From Chamaecrista fasciculata (lineage: Eukaryota; Streptophyta; Magnoliopsida; Fabales; Fabaceae), in contig QANZ01046111.1 in the NCBI GenBank assembly GCA_003254925.1, forward strand, positions 113,646 to 177,645: 64,000 nucleotides of DNA, given 5' to 3'. Below the pieces are notes generated by a model. That model searched no databases, was not told the DNA's origin, and saw only the letters and a program-made list of their open reading frames with translations. Both the position numbers and the translations under genes were made by a program. Each line of letters opens with the position of its first letter. Position 1 is the stretch's first letter. Below, in pieces: positions 35,504 to 46,759 of the stretch.

Positions 35504-37771
35504 TCACCCCAAAAATCTAGCTGCTTTCCTATCTGCAACCTCTTTCTCAAGTTTGCTAATTTTGTCATCAAGATTTGACACTAGCCTTTGTTTCTCTTCC
35601 TCACCCACTTTCTCATTTCCCAATAGTCTTTCTTCTGATCTCTCAAGACCCCCTTTTGATAATTTCTTGCTTTTCAGGTAGTTTCGATACTCTAAAGCTG
35701 ATCTTCCTGTACTTCTCTGTAATTCATATAGATATGGGATTAAAACACATTCTTTCATTTTAGTTTGGATTCTCTGAATTTGACTCCTCTAGAGAGATGA
35801 GATTAAAATACATGATTTCACTTAAGTAAAACAGTTTGTTTTAATCACATCTCTCTTGAGTTATAGAGGAATCCACATAACACAAATTCAAAAAAATTGA
35901 TTTTGTTTTGCTTTGTTTCATGTACAATAAGGCAAAAACAAAAAAATTAATTACAGAGAAATTCAAATGAATCAATTAAAGAGTATATGATTTTCCTTTT
36001 AAGATAGGCTATTTATGGTGCATACCTTGTGTTTGACAAAATGGCTAGCCTCCTTTTCTTCAGAATTCTCATGTCCTTCATTTCCTTCTAAACCCATATC
36101 GCTAGCTTCACCATTCATTTTTCTTCTCAAGAAGTTTCGATACTCTGAAACTTTCCCTGTAATTCTCTGTAATTCATATAGATATGGGATTAGAACACTT
36201 TCTTTCTATAGAGAGATGAGATTAAAATACATTATTTCACTTAAGTAAAACAGTTTGAAATTCAAATTAATCAATGAAAGAGTATATGATTTTCTTTATA
36301 AGATAGCCTATTTGGTGCATACCTTGGGTTTGACAAAATGACTAGCTGGTTGTTTCCACCATCTCAAGTATCTCTCAGAAACATCTGCTTCAAATAGCCT
36401 TGGTGGAACATACAAACCAAAATTGCTGATATCCATATTGTAATGCGTCCAAGCAATGTTTGGTGTCTCATTGAAACGTTCCACCTCACAAGGAATACCT
36501 TGATCCATTCCAAATTGCATAGAAACTCTATGTGGTAGGTACTGTTCTATTGTGTCAAGCCCAACCAGCTCAGACACCCTCAAGCACCTAGCAAATGAGA
36601 TGAAATCTTCATCTAAACCTGGACCATCAGGTAAAAGAAGTTCATTTTCTGGGTAAAACTTGGGAATTTCCCAGTTTCTAATGGCATAATTAGGACAATA
36701 AGGCCTCCATTGAAAGACCTCTCCAGGAGAATCTAAAGCCTCCCTGACATTTTCAATCTTTTTCCACCTTTGCAAATTGCCCCATCTAGCCAATCTTGGC
36801 TCTCCATTTTTAAGCAAATGTGGTTGTGGGCTTAATCCTGGAAATCTCTCCCATACCCATGCTTGAACAAGATGAAAAGGTGACTTGATAGTGAGATTCA
36901 GATCAGAAACTTCATTTTCACTCTCATTACCAGACAAAGCAAAAATTTTTGCTTTCAAAATGCTGAGATCCCTGTAAATACTGGCAAGAACAGCTGGTGC
37001 AAGAGCAATTTTAGACCCTCTGGACAGTTTAATTGCAAGAGGGAAAACTTGTTGATGGACTGTTTGATTGTTTGGAAAAACATAGGATGAAAGCCAATAT
37101 GACAAGAAAGCTTCATGCTCTATGTCACTTCCAGAATCCTTAAATATCTTCATCCATGCCGATAGAGTTGGCTTTTTGGATGCGCTATAGTTGAGTTCTG
37201 ATCTCGCCATTATTAACTGTTCTTCTACATGTAGAAATTCTTCTTGTTCTTCAGATTGGAGAACAGAATCCCCCAAGACAGAGAAACCCCCTAAAATCAC
37301 CATGTCCTCTAATGATATTGTTGCTTCACCCCAAGGAAAGATGAAACTCTGGGTTTTAGGACACCATTTCTCTGCAATTCCAAGCACTAAGTCGTCATCT
37401 CTTTTAATTTTGTACGTGGAACCCAAGATTGCTTCATGGATGCCCGCATTTCTCCATGTAGATAGGTGAGTGCTGATCATGTCATTGACCCAAGATTCCC
37501 AACCACCTAGTGCTTTCAATTTCCAGCCAGGAAACGATAGCTTGAAGGGAAAATTGTGGGGATCAATAGAAGAAGAAAAAGAAGGGAGGTTGTTATGGTG
37601 GGAGTGCTCATCAATGGAGGAAACAACACATGGTGGAAGAAAATGGGCTTCTCTGTAAGTCGGGTTTGCACCATCATTTGGTGAAACCATGTGCTCTTTT
37701 CTCACTACCACAAGGGTGTCTGACAAATCCTCCATTGGTGAAGGTGAAGATGAAGATGAAGGTGAAGCCAT
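35504..37771 (-). CDS. Plant mobile domain protein, copy 2
   Basis: Three exons (37771-36323, 36166-36026, 35716-35504) give 600 residues from the first ATG, or 588 from the internal MED start shared with copy 1 (ATG at 37735). The PMD domain is intact and very close to copy 1. After the domain the gene is rearranged. Exon 1 stops soon after LRWWKQ. The 47-residue exon 2 joins a copy of the start of the old C-terminal exon (KVSEYRNFLRRKM) to a copy of the end of the old first exon (GLEGNEGHENS...HFVKHK). Exon 3 supplies a second copy of the C-terminal exon, lacking about 60 central residues of copy 1 but keeping the coiled-coil end. All junctions are in frame, so it may still make protein. 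Function is unknown to me. Confidence 0.78.
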
Positions 37772-37904
37772 GAAGGGGTTTTTCTTGGATTGAGATTTTA
37801 GAGAGTTGTTTTGGGAGAATGAAAATTATGTAATTAGCAATTTGCTGTTGAAGGTACTTGCATATAATTGTCTTTTTATAGGCATTTAATGAGTCATCAT
37901 AACT

Positions 37905-38460
37905 CTTTAGCGTGCTTCTTGATTGTCGTCGTCGGCGAGGCTTTAACGTGCTTCTTGATTGCCGTTGTCGGCGAGGCTTTAACGTGCTTCTTGATTGCCA
38001 TAGTCGGCGAGACTTTAACATGCTTCCATACTTTCTTGTTTCGTAGCTTCCAAGTAACATTTAAATTCGCGAGAATAGTTAGTTAGACGACCTCATAACA
38101 AATGCATTGTTTATTTTTCCTTTAAAACTAAAGTTTTTATTAAATTTAGATCAAATTTATAATTTAAAATAAAATATAAATATACAATGTCATTAAAGAA
38201 TATAAGTCAAGTTATGAGAGAAAGAAACTATACAAGACAACATATTTAGATTTTCCCATCTTCACTCTCAAGAGTCAAGAAAAGTCTAATTCAACTTTTT
38301 TTCAAAAAGAAATAAGATTTTCCCATCTTCACTCTAAGATTATTTAGATTTTTTTTTTAGATATACTAATTAAAAGATGACACGTGATTATAAGACAATA
38401 TATGATTTTTTTTTAAAAAAAAAATCTATCATAATTCCTTACCAAAAAAAATTGTTCATA
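37905..38460. repeat. Direct repeat flanking PMD copy 2, upstream side, with 36-bp minisatellite
   Basis: Partner of 34790-35290. The minisatellite at about 37908-38030 has three close units of 36 bases. Since 36 is a multiple of three, both strands stay open: the minus strand reads an Arg/Ser-rich 12-residue repeat (LKPRRQRQSRST type) and the plus strand a Cys/Val-rich one. I treat both as by-products of the repeat. Confidence 0.75.
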
Positions 38461-38974
38461 ATTCTTTTTTACCACATATCTAGCTTGATAATAAAGATAT
38501 AAAGACATTTGTATCTGTTTAATCACTTTTTATTTTGGATATACAAGTCAATTGATGCATTAGTTTGGGAAAAATGAAAACCACTCTCCTTAGATCCAAC
38601 ATTATAATTCCTCACTCTCTTCAAGAAATGCTTACTACTAGGCAGCCTTGCACCTCTTTTTGCCAACAACGAGCAAGAGAATGATTTCATCTAATAAATG
38701 AACATCATATTGAACAGAGATTTTTGACAGTTCACTTTGAGGGAAGAGAAACTACATGTGATCCTAAATTCCTAATCAACCAAAGTTAAAGAGCAAAGGA
38801 AGTAGGAACAATTGTTGCTCTTAATAGCAGCATTTTAACCCTTCTAAGACAACATAAAGAGTAAAACATACTTCCAGCATTTAATTTTCCACAAACTTGA
38901 CCTCACCAATCTGACTCGGATTTTCGAAAAATGCCTGACAGCGAAAAGCTCAGGTTGTCCCAAAAACGAAGAAA
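38461..38974. other. Short intergenic interval and CPSF73-I 3' region
   Basis: AT-rich, then the expected 3' untranslated region of the CPSF73-I gene. No coding, RNA or repeat feature is recognised beyond the end of the duplicated repeat. Confidence 0.45.
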
Positions 38975-41900
38975 CTAAGACGAGGAAAGAGGGATCGGCT
39001 TTACAGAACTTTGAATTCGCCGGAATGCCGTTCTAACTCTTTCCTTAAGCCCTTCGTTCTCACTCTCAACTTCCCCACTTTCCTTGTCAAGAGTTGCAAC
39101 ATTCCCATCAACATTGATCACCAGCTTACCATTTTCTCCAACCTTCACATCTCCAAAGAGGGAAACAAGGAGTGCATGCATAACCTTTTCCGCCTTCTTC
39201 TCATTTTCCTCCTCCATCTTCGTAGCCTCCGGTTCAGCCATTATTCTTGGGACTTCCCGGGTGATATTCAAAACCAGAGCAACAATGGAGTCTGATACCA
39301 TGTCACTAATGGGGTCTGATGTCCAATGCAAGGAGATATGCTTCTCGGACTCATGCTTCACTGTCACACGCCCATGAACTTGCAATGTAGGGACTCCAGC
39401 TTCTTCATCGACCGAGGACTCTACGCTCTCATAAATCAGTTTCAGCCGGTGCTGTATAACACTAAAGGCGCCTGAATAAGGGATGGTGATTCTCTGTGTA
39501 ACATTGGCTGTGGATAACTGTGAGAAGACATGTAGATCATCAGGTGCCATTATCTGATATGTAAAGCCTTTCTTTACTAGCAAACCGCTGACAATGTCAC
39601 CTGGTTCTGGGGTTTTTTCAGCCAGCTTCCCAATGGCTTTTGCCATTTTCTGTGAATTGAAATACATTTCAACAGACTGACAGTTCTTTGGAGTTAGGAT
39701 TTTAGTATTACGATCAGCAAATTGAGTTGTGAGCTTCTGTTTGAGCCTCCCCATTTCATTAGCTTCGCCATGTACAAGAATTATGTTAGGAGGATTTAGC
39801 TCTTCTAAGAATGCACTTGTTTGAGCAGAATCAGCATGAGCAGAAAAGGAAATGTAGTGAACCTGCATGTTGAGCGGCGCAGCAAGTCCATTCATGAGAG
39901 TAACCTCCTTTGGTTCATTAATAATTGTTTTTGCTAGAGTCCCTTCAACAACATACCCTGGTATGACACAGGCATTTTTCTTGTCAGAGCACCACATATC
40001 AAATAATTGTCGCGACAACCCACTCTGAAGCCCACCAGGACTTGCCATCACCACAGATGGCCCAACATCTTTGAAAACATCAATGCTACTTAAAGCGGAT
40101 ATGTGATTGAAAGAGAAGGGGTTTGATTTTGCATTCTGAATCCTGTCATTCATAGAAAGGGTATATGTCTCATAAACAGTCAAACATTTTTTCGCAAGTG
40201 GAGAAGCATAATATATGGGTATATTCTGGAGTTCAGGGTGATTCGCCCAAAATTCATCAAGAATCAGGAGAAGCTCTTGCGCACGACCAAGGGCAAATGC
40301 TGGAATCAGGACACGACCCCCTTGAGATACCGTAGAGTGGATAATATCAGTAAAGCGCTTTTCACGTGTGTGGCGAGGCTGATGGTGCTGTACACCATAG
40401 GTGGATTCGATAATGCACACATCAGGGGAAAACTGTGGGGTTTCAGCAGCACGAAGATGCCGGTCTTCCTCTCGTGAATAGTCTCCAGTGTAGAGCACTC
40501 GAACACCAGCAATGTCAACCATAAACATAGCAGCACCAAGGACATGGCCTGCAGTATAACACCAGAATCGAATACCATTCACTTCTACTGTTTGATGAAA
40601 ATCAATAACCTGCAGTTCATGACTGTTGTTAACAGATATATTGAGGTTCAAAGTGGTCAAATACTAATGTAGGCATGTATTTTGTGTCACAAAATGAAAA
40701 ATAAATAAATGAGAAAACACATGGATGGCCAAAATTTGAAACTTCATCAATATATAAACACTTATAAAAAATTGAAGAAATAAAAGTTACCATAAACCTG
40801 AACCAAATTCAAGTAACACAGTATTGCTTAAAATCATTTCATTTTCGTTTGATAGTTATACGCATTACATTTTCATATACTTCTGTGTGAATTTGTAGTT
40901 ATTTTGTAGTTGATTTGATATGCTAAAACTTCAAGTTGAGATTTAATCATCCTAAAGGTTCCATAAACCTGCATAATCTACAAGCAAAAATCTTTTCCTC
41001 TACTGATCCATTTCCTTACTCACGAGTCTGTCCCCAGTGAACGGATAAACTACCATATATTGACTTCAAAACTTCACGCCCGAACATAAACACAAGAAAA
41101 ACAAGGGGGAACAAAAAGAATAACACACCATACAACTAAAACAGAAAAGTCGCAATTTTAAGTACAAAAAATAAAATCTGACAGTCTAATATAAAACGCC
41201 TATTATAATTTCAAAAAATGCATAAACTTTAGAAGGTACCTCAATTTTATCCATGGAGCGGTTAATGTCCTGCTCATCAAACAACATATCTTCAACAGAA
41301 ACCTTGCTTACTTTCACATAATCTGACAAGAGCAGCTTGTAGATAGCTTTTGTAGCATAGGTCATAAATACCCGACCTTTGAACGTGGTCTGAGAATAAT
41401 TTTAGATGTACTGTTACCACTTACAAGTAAAAGATAAAACCCAAAAACACTATATTATAGTTCAATGAAAAAGGCTTCAAACCTTCTCCAGAAAATATGG
41501 CAATGATGCAGCATGATCCAAGTGAAAGCTGCAGTAATAAGCATAGAATTGTATAAAAAACATGGGCAAACATAGAAAGCTGCAGATAGGCATGTGCTAT
41601 TTCTGAAAACTGAAAAGTGAGAATAACATAGAAAATGCACAAAACTTAGACTCTGTTCTTCAATTAAACTAGAAATACATACTGAGTAATGAGGAGAACA
41701 TCCACTGTTGAAGGGTCAATCTCGTCGAAGTATGGCAATGCAGCCATACCTGAATAAGCTGGGTGTATTCCACAATCAAACTAAAATGAAAAAAAAAAAC
41801 AAAACAAAAAACCCCAAAAGAAAAATAAATTAATTAAAACAGAAAGAACCGGAAGGATAATGATAAATCAGAAGTGAGATTAATATACCAAAACAGTTTT

Positions 41901-42047
41901 GCCCTTATAAGACATGTAGACACAAGAACGACCAACTTCATTTCCAGCACCTAATGGGATCACAATAAGTCGATCTTCTTCTTTAGTGTTTACAGATGAA
42001 TCACGTCTTTTGAGAGAAGAAGGTAGTGCCTGTCCGGTCGAGCCCAT
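38975..42047 (-). CDS. CPSF73-I: mRNA 3'-end endonuclease CPSF73-I
   Basis: Five exons (42047-41889, 41780-41683, 41528-41483, 41389-41240, 40609-38975) give 695 residues, within a few residues of the known plant protein. The metallo-beta-lactamase motif HFHLDH lies at 86-91 and spans the exon 2/3 junction. Further zinc ligands sit in [10 protein letters not shown] and [10 protein letters not shown]. The beta-CASP part includes [45 protein letters not shown] and [27 protein letters not shown]-terminal dimerisation domain follows. CPSF73 is the nuclease that cuts pre-mRNA at the poly(A) site, in the cleavage and polyadenylation complex in the nucleus. All key metal-binding residues visible here are intact. 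Confidence 0.96.
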
Positions 42048-42252
42048 TGGAAAAATTGCTAAGAATCTTTGATCACTGAGAATCTATGAAAAACCCTAGT
42101 TTTCAAGATGTTTCTGAGAAATTTGGTGGAAAAAAGAAGATGAAGAAAGAAAAAGCAAACGACGTCGTTTTGATGGGAAAAAGCATTCTACATTTTTTTC
42201 TACGGTTTAAGCTAAAACGACGTCGTTGGGAATATAAATAATGCAAAAAAGA

Positions 42253-42326
42253 CGACCACAGTGGGAGTCGAACCCACGACCTTCTGATCCGAAGTCAGAC
42301 GCGCTAATCCACTGCGCTATGCGGTC
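42253..42326 (-). tRNA. tRNA-Arg (anticodon TCG)
   Basis: Minus-strand cloverleaf of 74 bases including the discriminator G. The acceptor arm GACCGCA/TGTGGTC pairs with one G-T. The D arm has GCGC...GCGC, the anticodon stem is TCTGA/TCAGA with loop CTTCGGA, and the T arm is GTGGG TTCGACT CCCAC. The anticodon is TCG (reads CGA). No intron. A short palindrome, acgacgtcgt, lies about 30 bases to its left at the start of the CPSF73-I upstream region. A second, identical gene lies at 44350. Confidence 0.97.
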
Positions 42327-42408
42327 ATTTGTGATAAATAGTCTAAAGTAAATTAACAGATATTAGATAAACAATCTTAATTGCAAGTTTTAAAGTTCTT
42401 TAACTTTT

Positions 42409-42906
42409 GAGGAAACTTACTATTTGGTCCCTTTTTGAATTAGACTATTTGGTCTCTCAAAAATTAAAAAGGTTAACTATTTAGTCCATCATTTATCATA
42501 ATTGTCAACTATCAGACGTTAAATGCTTACATAGCACCGTTAAATGTCACTTTGACATTCTAATCACTTAAACTAACCAAATCGGACCAACAAACACAAT
42601 TAAACCGGCCTAAAATTGAGTCAAACCCAAATATTTGTATTACATGTGAAGCTCCATAAAGTATAAACTATTGAATGATTCCCAAATCTCAAATCCTATG
42701 TAGTCCCAAATAGTTAAATATGAAGTATTTAACGTGTTTCATGTGCACTTAATGACCAGGTCATCAATGTTAGTAACGAAGATGGGCTACACAGACTAAC
42801 GAGTTGACATTTCTAATTTTTTAGGGACCAAATAGTCTATTTCGAAAATGTAGGGACCAAATAGTTGAAACTGTGAAAAATGAAGGACCAAATAGTAAGT
42901 TTCCTC
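42409..42906. mobile_element. MITE with 9-bp target duplication (Mutator type)
   Basis: The inverted ends read gaggaaacttactatttggt at the left and the complement at the right. The perfect 9-bp repeat ttaactttt flanks it (42400-42408 and 42907-42915). A 9-bp duplication is the size made by Mutator-like transposases. Inverted 'ggtccc'-type phrases extend inward. It lies between the two tRNA genes and codes for nothing. Confidence 0.85.
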
Positions 42907-42915
42907 TTAACTTTT

Positions 42916-43539
42916 TCTCATACTACCAAAATCTCTTTGTTTCTTGGAATAATAATACAATCAATTAACACATTGTCAAGTTTATTTTCTATTCAATTAC
43001 TATAGACAAGATTTGAAGAAAAACATTTTTGTCTAAAAATATAAGGTTAACGGGAAAAAAAATATACACATAAATAAAAAAAGAAAAGAAATAAGCTTTT
43101 TCCTTTTTTATTTTTGTCAAAATATCATTTCAAGATTTGGAACGGTTTGTTACAATAGATTTGCAAGACCTTTGATAATTGATACAATGGATAAGCATAA
43201 AGTTTGCTCTATTGTTCTAAGTTCTAACATTATAACAAGATGACAAAGGCAACAAACAAGCCTTTGGGAAAATAAGAAAATTTATTGCTAAATAATATAT
43301 GAGAAATACAACTTTTGAAAAATAAGAAGCAAAACGATTATAAATAGAACCTACAAGACAAACACACTTTGCAATCATCTTTAAAGATTAATTTTTTATT
43401 ATTATATTGCTTTTAAAATAAAATTATGAGTTGTAGACTTGTAGATATAAAGTAGGAAANTTTTTTTATTTTAATAATATAAAAAGATATTTTATTTATT
43501 TTAATACCCAAACAATTTTTTTTATTTACCTAAATAGGT
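42916..43539. other. AT-rich intergenic DNA
   Basis: No gene, terminal repeat or RNA is recognised. One undetermined base lies near 43.46 kb. Confidence 0.4.
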
Positions 43540-43980
43540 TACGCATATGACATACACGATTTTAGTCTCTCTTAGCCAATCACTTGATGTCACGTGACAC
43601 CAATTGACACATAAATTTTTTATTTTGAAAATCTAACACTGAAATTATGTTTGGCTAGCACAATTTCAGTCTGACTAAATCAGATAGTCAGTCTGAAATT
43701 GTGCTACACCAACACGATTTTAGGTGCCGACACAACTCAAGTCATTGCATATTACACTTTTTATTTTGAAAATCTGACACTAAAATCGTGTCTGGCTAGC
43801 ACAATTTCAGTCTGACTGAATCAGATAGTCAGACTGAAAATTGTGCTACACCAACACGATTTCAGGGTGCTGACACAAGTCAAGTCATTGCATATTATAC
43901 TTTTTATTTTGAAAATCTGACATTGAAATCATGTCTGGCTAGCACAATTTTAGTCTGACTCAACCAGACTAGTCATAATT
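43540..43980. repeat. Tandem repeat of about 142 bp with a conserved hairpin in the full units
   Basis: Three units, with starts of the shared phrase 'ttttgaaaatct' at 43623, 43764 and 43907. The first two full units each contain an inverted repeat: an arm like gcacaatttcagtctgact, a short loop with 'aatcagat', and the complementary arm ending attgtgct. The third unit has only the left arm and diverges. Substitutions between units are fewer in the arms than might be expected, but I cannot test significance. Confidence 0.8.
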
Positions 43981-44349
43981 ATATATATATATTATTGATT
44001 ATTGATAATCAAATGTATTTTGAAACTCATGAATTAAACATTTCATCAAGAATTTCAAGATTGATGATCTTAAAAGAAGTAAACTAAGAAGGGTGTGAAT
44101 GGGATTAGCGTTTAAAGGTACTAATTAAGGAACATCAGCATCATTCCATAAAGTTATAAGTATATTTCTGAAAATAGGATTTAAAAAAAATGAGAAATGT
44201 TCACATTATTAAGCAGTGGAAAGAACGAGAAAAGGCAGAGTATATAATATAACTACGTCGTTTTCTAATCATGTCGTGCGTTTTCAGTTTTTCACCTTTC
44301 AAAACATTGAAATACGACGTCGTTTGCGTTGATTTTGGAGTGTGTGAAA

Positions 44350-44423
44350 CGACCACAGTGGGAGTCGAACCCACGACCTTCTGATCCGAAGTCAGACGCG
44401 CTAATCCACTGCGCTATGCGGTC
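44350..44423 (-). tRNA. tRNA-Arg (anticodon TCG), second copy
   Basis: Identical over its 74 bases to the gene at 42253-42326, with the same orientation, cloverleaf and TCG anticodon. The palindrome acgacgtcgt also occurs about 40 bases away on the same side. The pair therefore looks like a short local duplication about 2.1 kb apart, now separated by a MITE and the hairpin repeat. An apparent protein frame on the same strand (44292-44477) is only the translation of the tRNA. Confidence 0.97.
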
Positions 44424-45293
44424 TTTGATGGTACGATGTGTAAAGATACCAATAGATATATTGTAAAGCGAAAGCATCCTTTATGATTCGAGAATCATGC
44501 TAAGTATTTTATTTTTTGTCAAAATCTTAATTTGATCCAAAATATATGAGGTAGATTTTAAATTGGTCCTAAATGTTTCATTTTATTTTAGATTGGTCCT
44601 ACATATTTCCATAATTTATCAAATTGGTCCCAAACTACTGAATGTGGTCATTTCTCTCTCGTGTTATATTTGAATGCGACGAATCCAGAATTACGAGTAC
44701 TTTCTTTATTCAGTGGTGGTTGTTAAAAAAAGAAGTCAAATCGATTCTCAAAAGTGGATAATTCGTTTGATGGTTAAACAAACAAAATTGATCATATCTT
44801 TCTCATTTAGTTATTCTCTAAAAAATTTTGATCAAATAATCATTTTGGTCATCAAAATATGGAGTCAATATAATATTGGTCTTAAAATTATTTTTATTCT
44901 ATTTTGGTACTCAAGTTTTACATTTATTTCACTATTAGTCCAAAATATGATTTCACCTTATTTCTATTATACCGATATTTCTAATTTCGACAATTGACTA
45001 CTAAATAAATTATTTATCTTTCATATGTGTCATAATAAATGAACTGACAAAAAATAAATAAATAAAATACACTCTTTAAAAAAATTAATCATAAATTTAT
45101 CTTCAATTTATGACTATAAAGATAAAAAATCACCATATCACCGATTTTGACTAAAAAACAAAAGAGGATGATTCATGCACGCCAAGTTACATCTATACTA
45201 TAGATTATATATGTGTGAGTGAAGACCCTTTTGGTTGGTCAAAAATAATTAAATTAAAAATTAAAAAAATAAAAAATAAACAAGTGAAACTTG
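44424..45293. repeat. Old dispersed repeats
   Basis: The stretch 44510-44780 resembles 18060-18240 ('aactactgaat', 'ttggtcc'), and 44850-45120 resembles 1-250 and part of 57330-57430. All are AT-rich and diverged, without clear ends. A short plus-strand frame at 44674-44997 falls within them and is not called. Confidence 0.45.
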
Positions 45294-46212
45294 ATAATTG
45301 GCTAATTATATAGATAATGGGAGAGAGAAAATAGTAGATGAGATTTAAGAAAGTGAAAACTTATTAATTGGTCTTTAAATTTTCACACTTCTAACGATTT
45401 AATCATTAAATAATAGAAATATACTATTTAGTCACTGAATAATTATAGATGTCAAATTAAACGTTAGGCAAAACACCCTTTCGTGCCCCTAACGTTTCAT
45501 TTTGTTCAGACGTGCCCTCAATGTGAAACTAACGTTTTGGGACACTTTACAATTTTATTTTGAGGATTTGGGACACTTTACACTCCAGAATAATTATAGA
45601 ATTTTAGATTTTAGGGTTTAGGGTTTAAGGTTTATAGTTTTAAGGTTTAGATTTTAAGTTTTAGGGTTTTTAATACTTTTAATGACTAAATTGAAATGTT
45701 TGGAAGAGTTTTGGGACACTTTACAATTTTATTTTGAGGATTTGGGACTAAAATGAATGAAGATGATGAAAAATGTAAATCCAGGGACTGATTTGCTAGT
45801 TTACTCAATTTTTATGTTCAAAAATGTAAATCTAGTCATCATGCCACGGTGGAAAAAAAATAGGAATGTCCAGTCGTCATGCCACGTATTCAAGTCAGAC
45901 CAAAAAAATGACAAATAAGTAAAAAAAATTGCCACATGGGCATTGAGTTAAAATTGGGGGCATAATTGAAACGTTAGTTTCACATTGAGGGCACGTCTGA
46001 ACAAAATGAAACGTTAGGAGCACGAAAGGGTGTTTTGCCTAATGTTTAATTTGACATCTATAATTATTCAGTGACTAAATAGTATATTTCTATTATTTAA
46101 TGATTAAATTGTTAGAAGTGTGAAAATTTAAAGACCAATTAATAAGTTTTCACTTTCTTAAATCTCATCTACTATTTTCTCTCTCCCATTATCTATATAA
46201 TTAGCCAATTAT
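45294..46212. mobile_element. Element with inverted arms of about 240 bp
   Basis: The left arm (45294-about 45533) and right arm (about 45970-46212) are near-perfect inverted copies over the whole length, from 'aattggctaattatatag' outside to 'caaaatgaaacgtta' inside. The central 430 bases hold 'ttttagggtttaggg'-type patches. The high identity of the arms suggests youth or ongoing conversion. If transcribed, the arms would fold into a long duplex and could feed small RNAs. I see no convincing target duplication, so the transposon class is open. Confidence 0.75.
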
Positions 46213-46466
46213 GAAAGAGGGGGAATTGAGAATAATGGGATAAGAATGGGTGAGGGACCTACTTGCTCAAATTAGATTTTTAGGGTTTAGGGTTTTAGGG
46301 TTTAGAATTTTAGAGTTTAGGGTTTAAGGTTTATAGTTTTAAGGTTTAGATTTTAAGTTTTAGGGTTTTTAATACTTTTAAGGACTAAATTGAAATGTTT
46401 GGAAGAGTTTTGGGACACTTTACAATTTTATTTTGAGGATTTGGGACTAAAATGAATGAAGATGAT
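45590..46466. repeat. Direct repeat leading into an assembly gap
   Basis: The stretch 45590-45765 recurs at 46277-46466 in the same orientation ('taaggtttatagttttaagg', 'tgaaatgtttggaagagttt'). The second copy runs straight into the N run. This implies a larger direct repeat, probably part of the inverted-arm element or its neighbour, that the assembler could not resolve. Confidence 0.75.
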
Positions 46467-46561
46467 NNNNNNNNNNNNNNNNNNNNNNNNNNNNNNNNNN
46501 NNNNNNNNNNNNNNNNNNNNNNNNNNNNNNNNNNNNNNNNNNNNNNNNNNNNNNNNNNNNN
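46467..46561. other. Assembly gap (N run)
   Basis: 95 undetermined bases, followed by a poly(A) run. Open frames drawn across it are artefacts. The true gap length is unknown. Confidence 0.95.
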
Positions 46562-46724
46562 AAAAAAAAAAAAAAAAATTAAGAACCAAGGAGAACAATA
46601 ATCTACCGGACTCAAAGTATAAAGTGGATGAACAGCCATCCATTATATTGTGCTTTTCTTGGCTTCCAACGTTGTACATCCATTTCTTAAACTGGCCGGT
46701 TAAAGTATATATTCAAAAATTTGT

Positions 46725-46759
<35 letters not shown>

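Noticed and set aside
43540..43980. Possible CRISPR-like array
   Set aside because: Units are contiguous without unique spacers and the sequence is a plant nuclear genome. It is an ordinary tandem repeat with hairpins.
42047..44423. Functional link between CPSF73-I and the tRNA genes
   Set aside because: They are adjacent, but separate pol II and pol III units with a MITE between the tRNAs. Nothing supports a joint function.
44292..44477. 61-residue minus-strand frame
   Set aside because: It is the translation of the tRNA-Arg gene and its flanks. The apparent peptide is the well-known product of reading a tRNA as protein.
45600..46340. Telomere-like 'tttaggg' patches (also near 27560)
   Set aside because: Only two or three irregular units, interrupted by variants such as 'tttagagtttag'. 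They are part of the dispersed repeats and not an interstitial telomere array.
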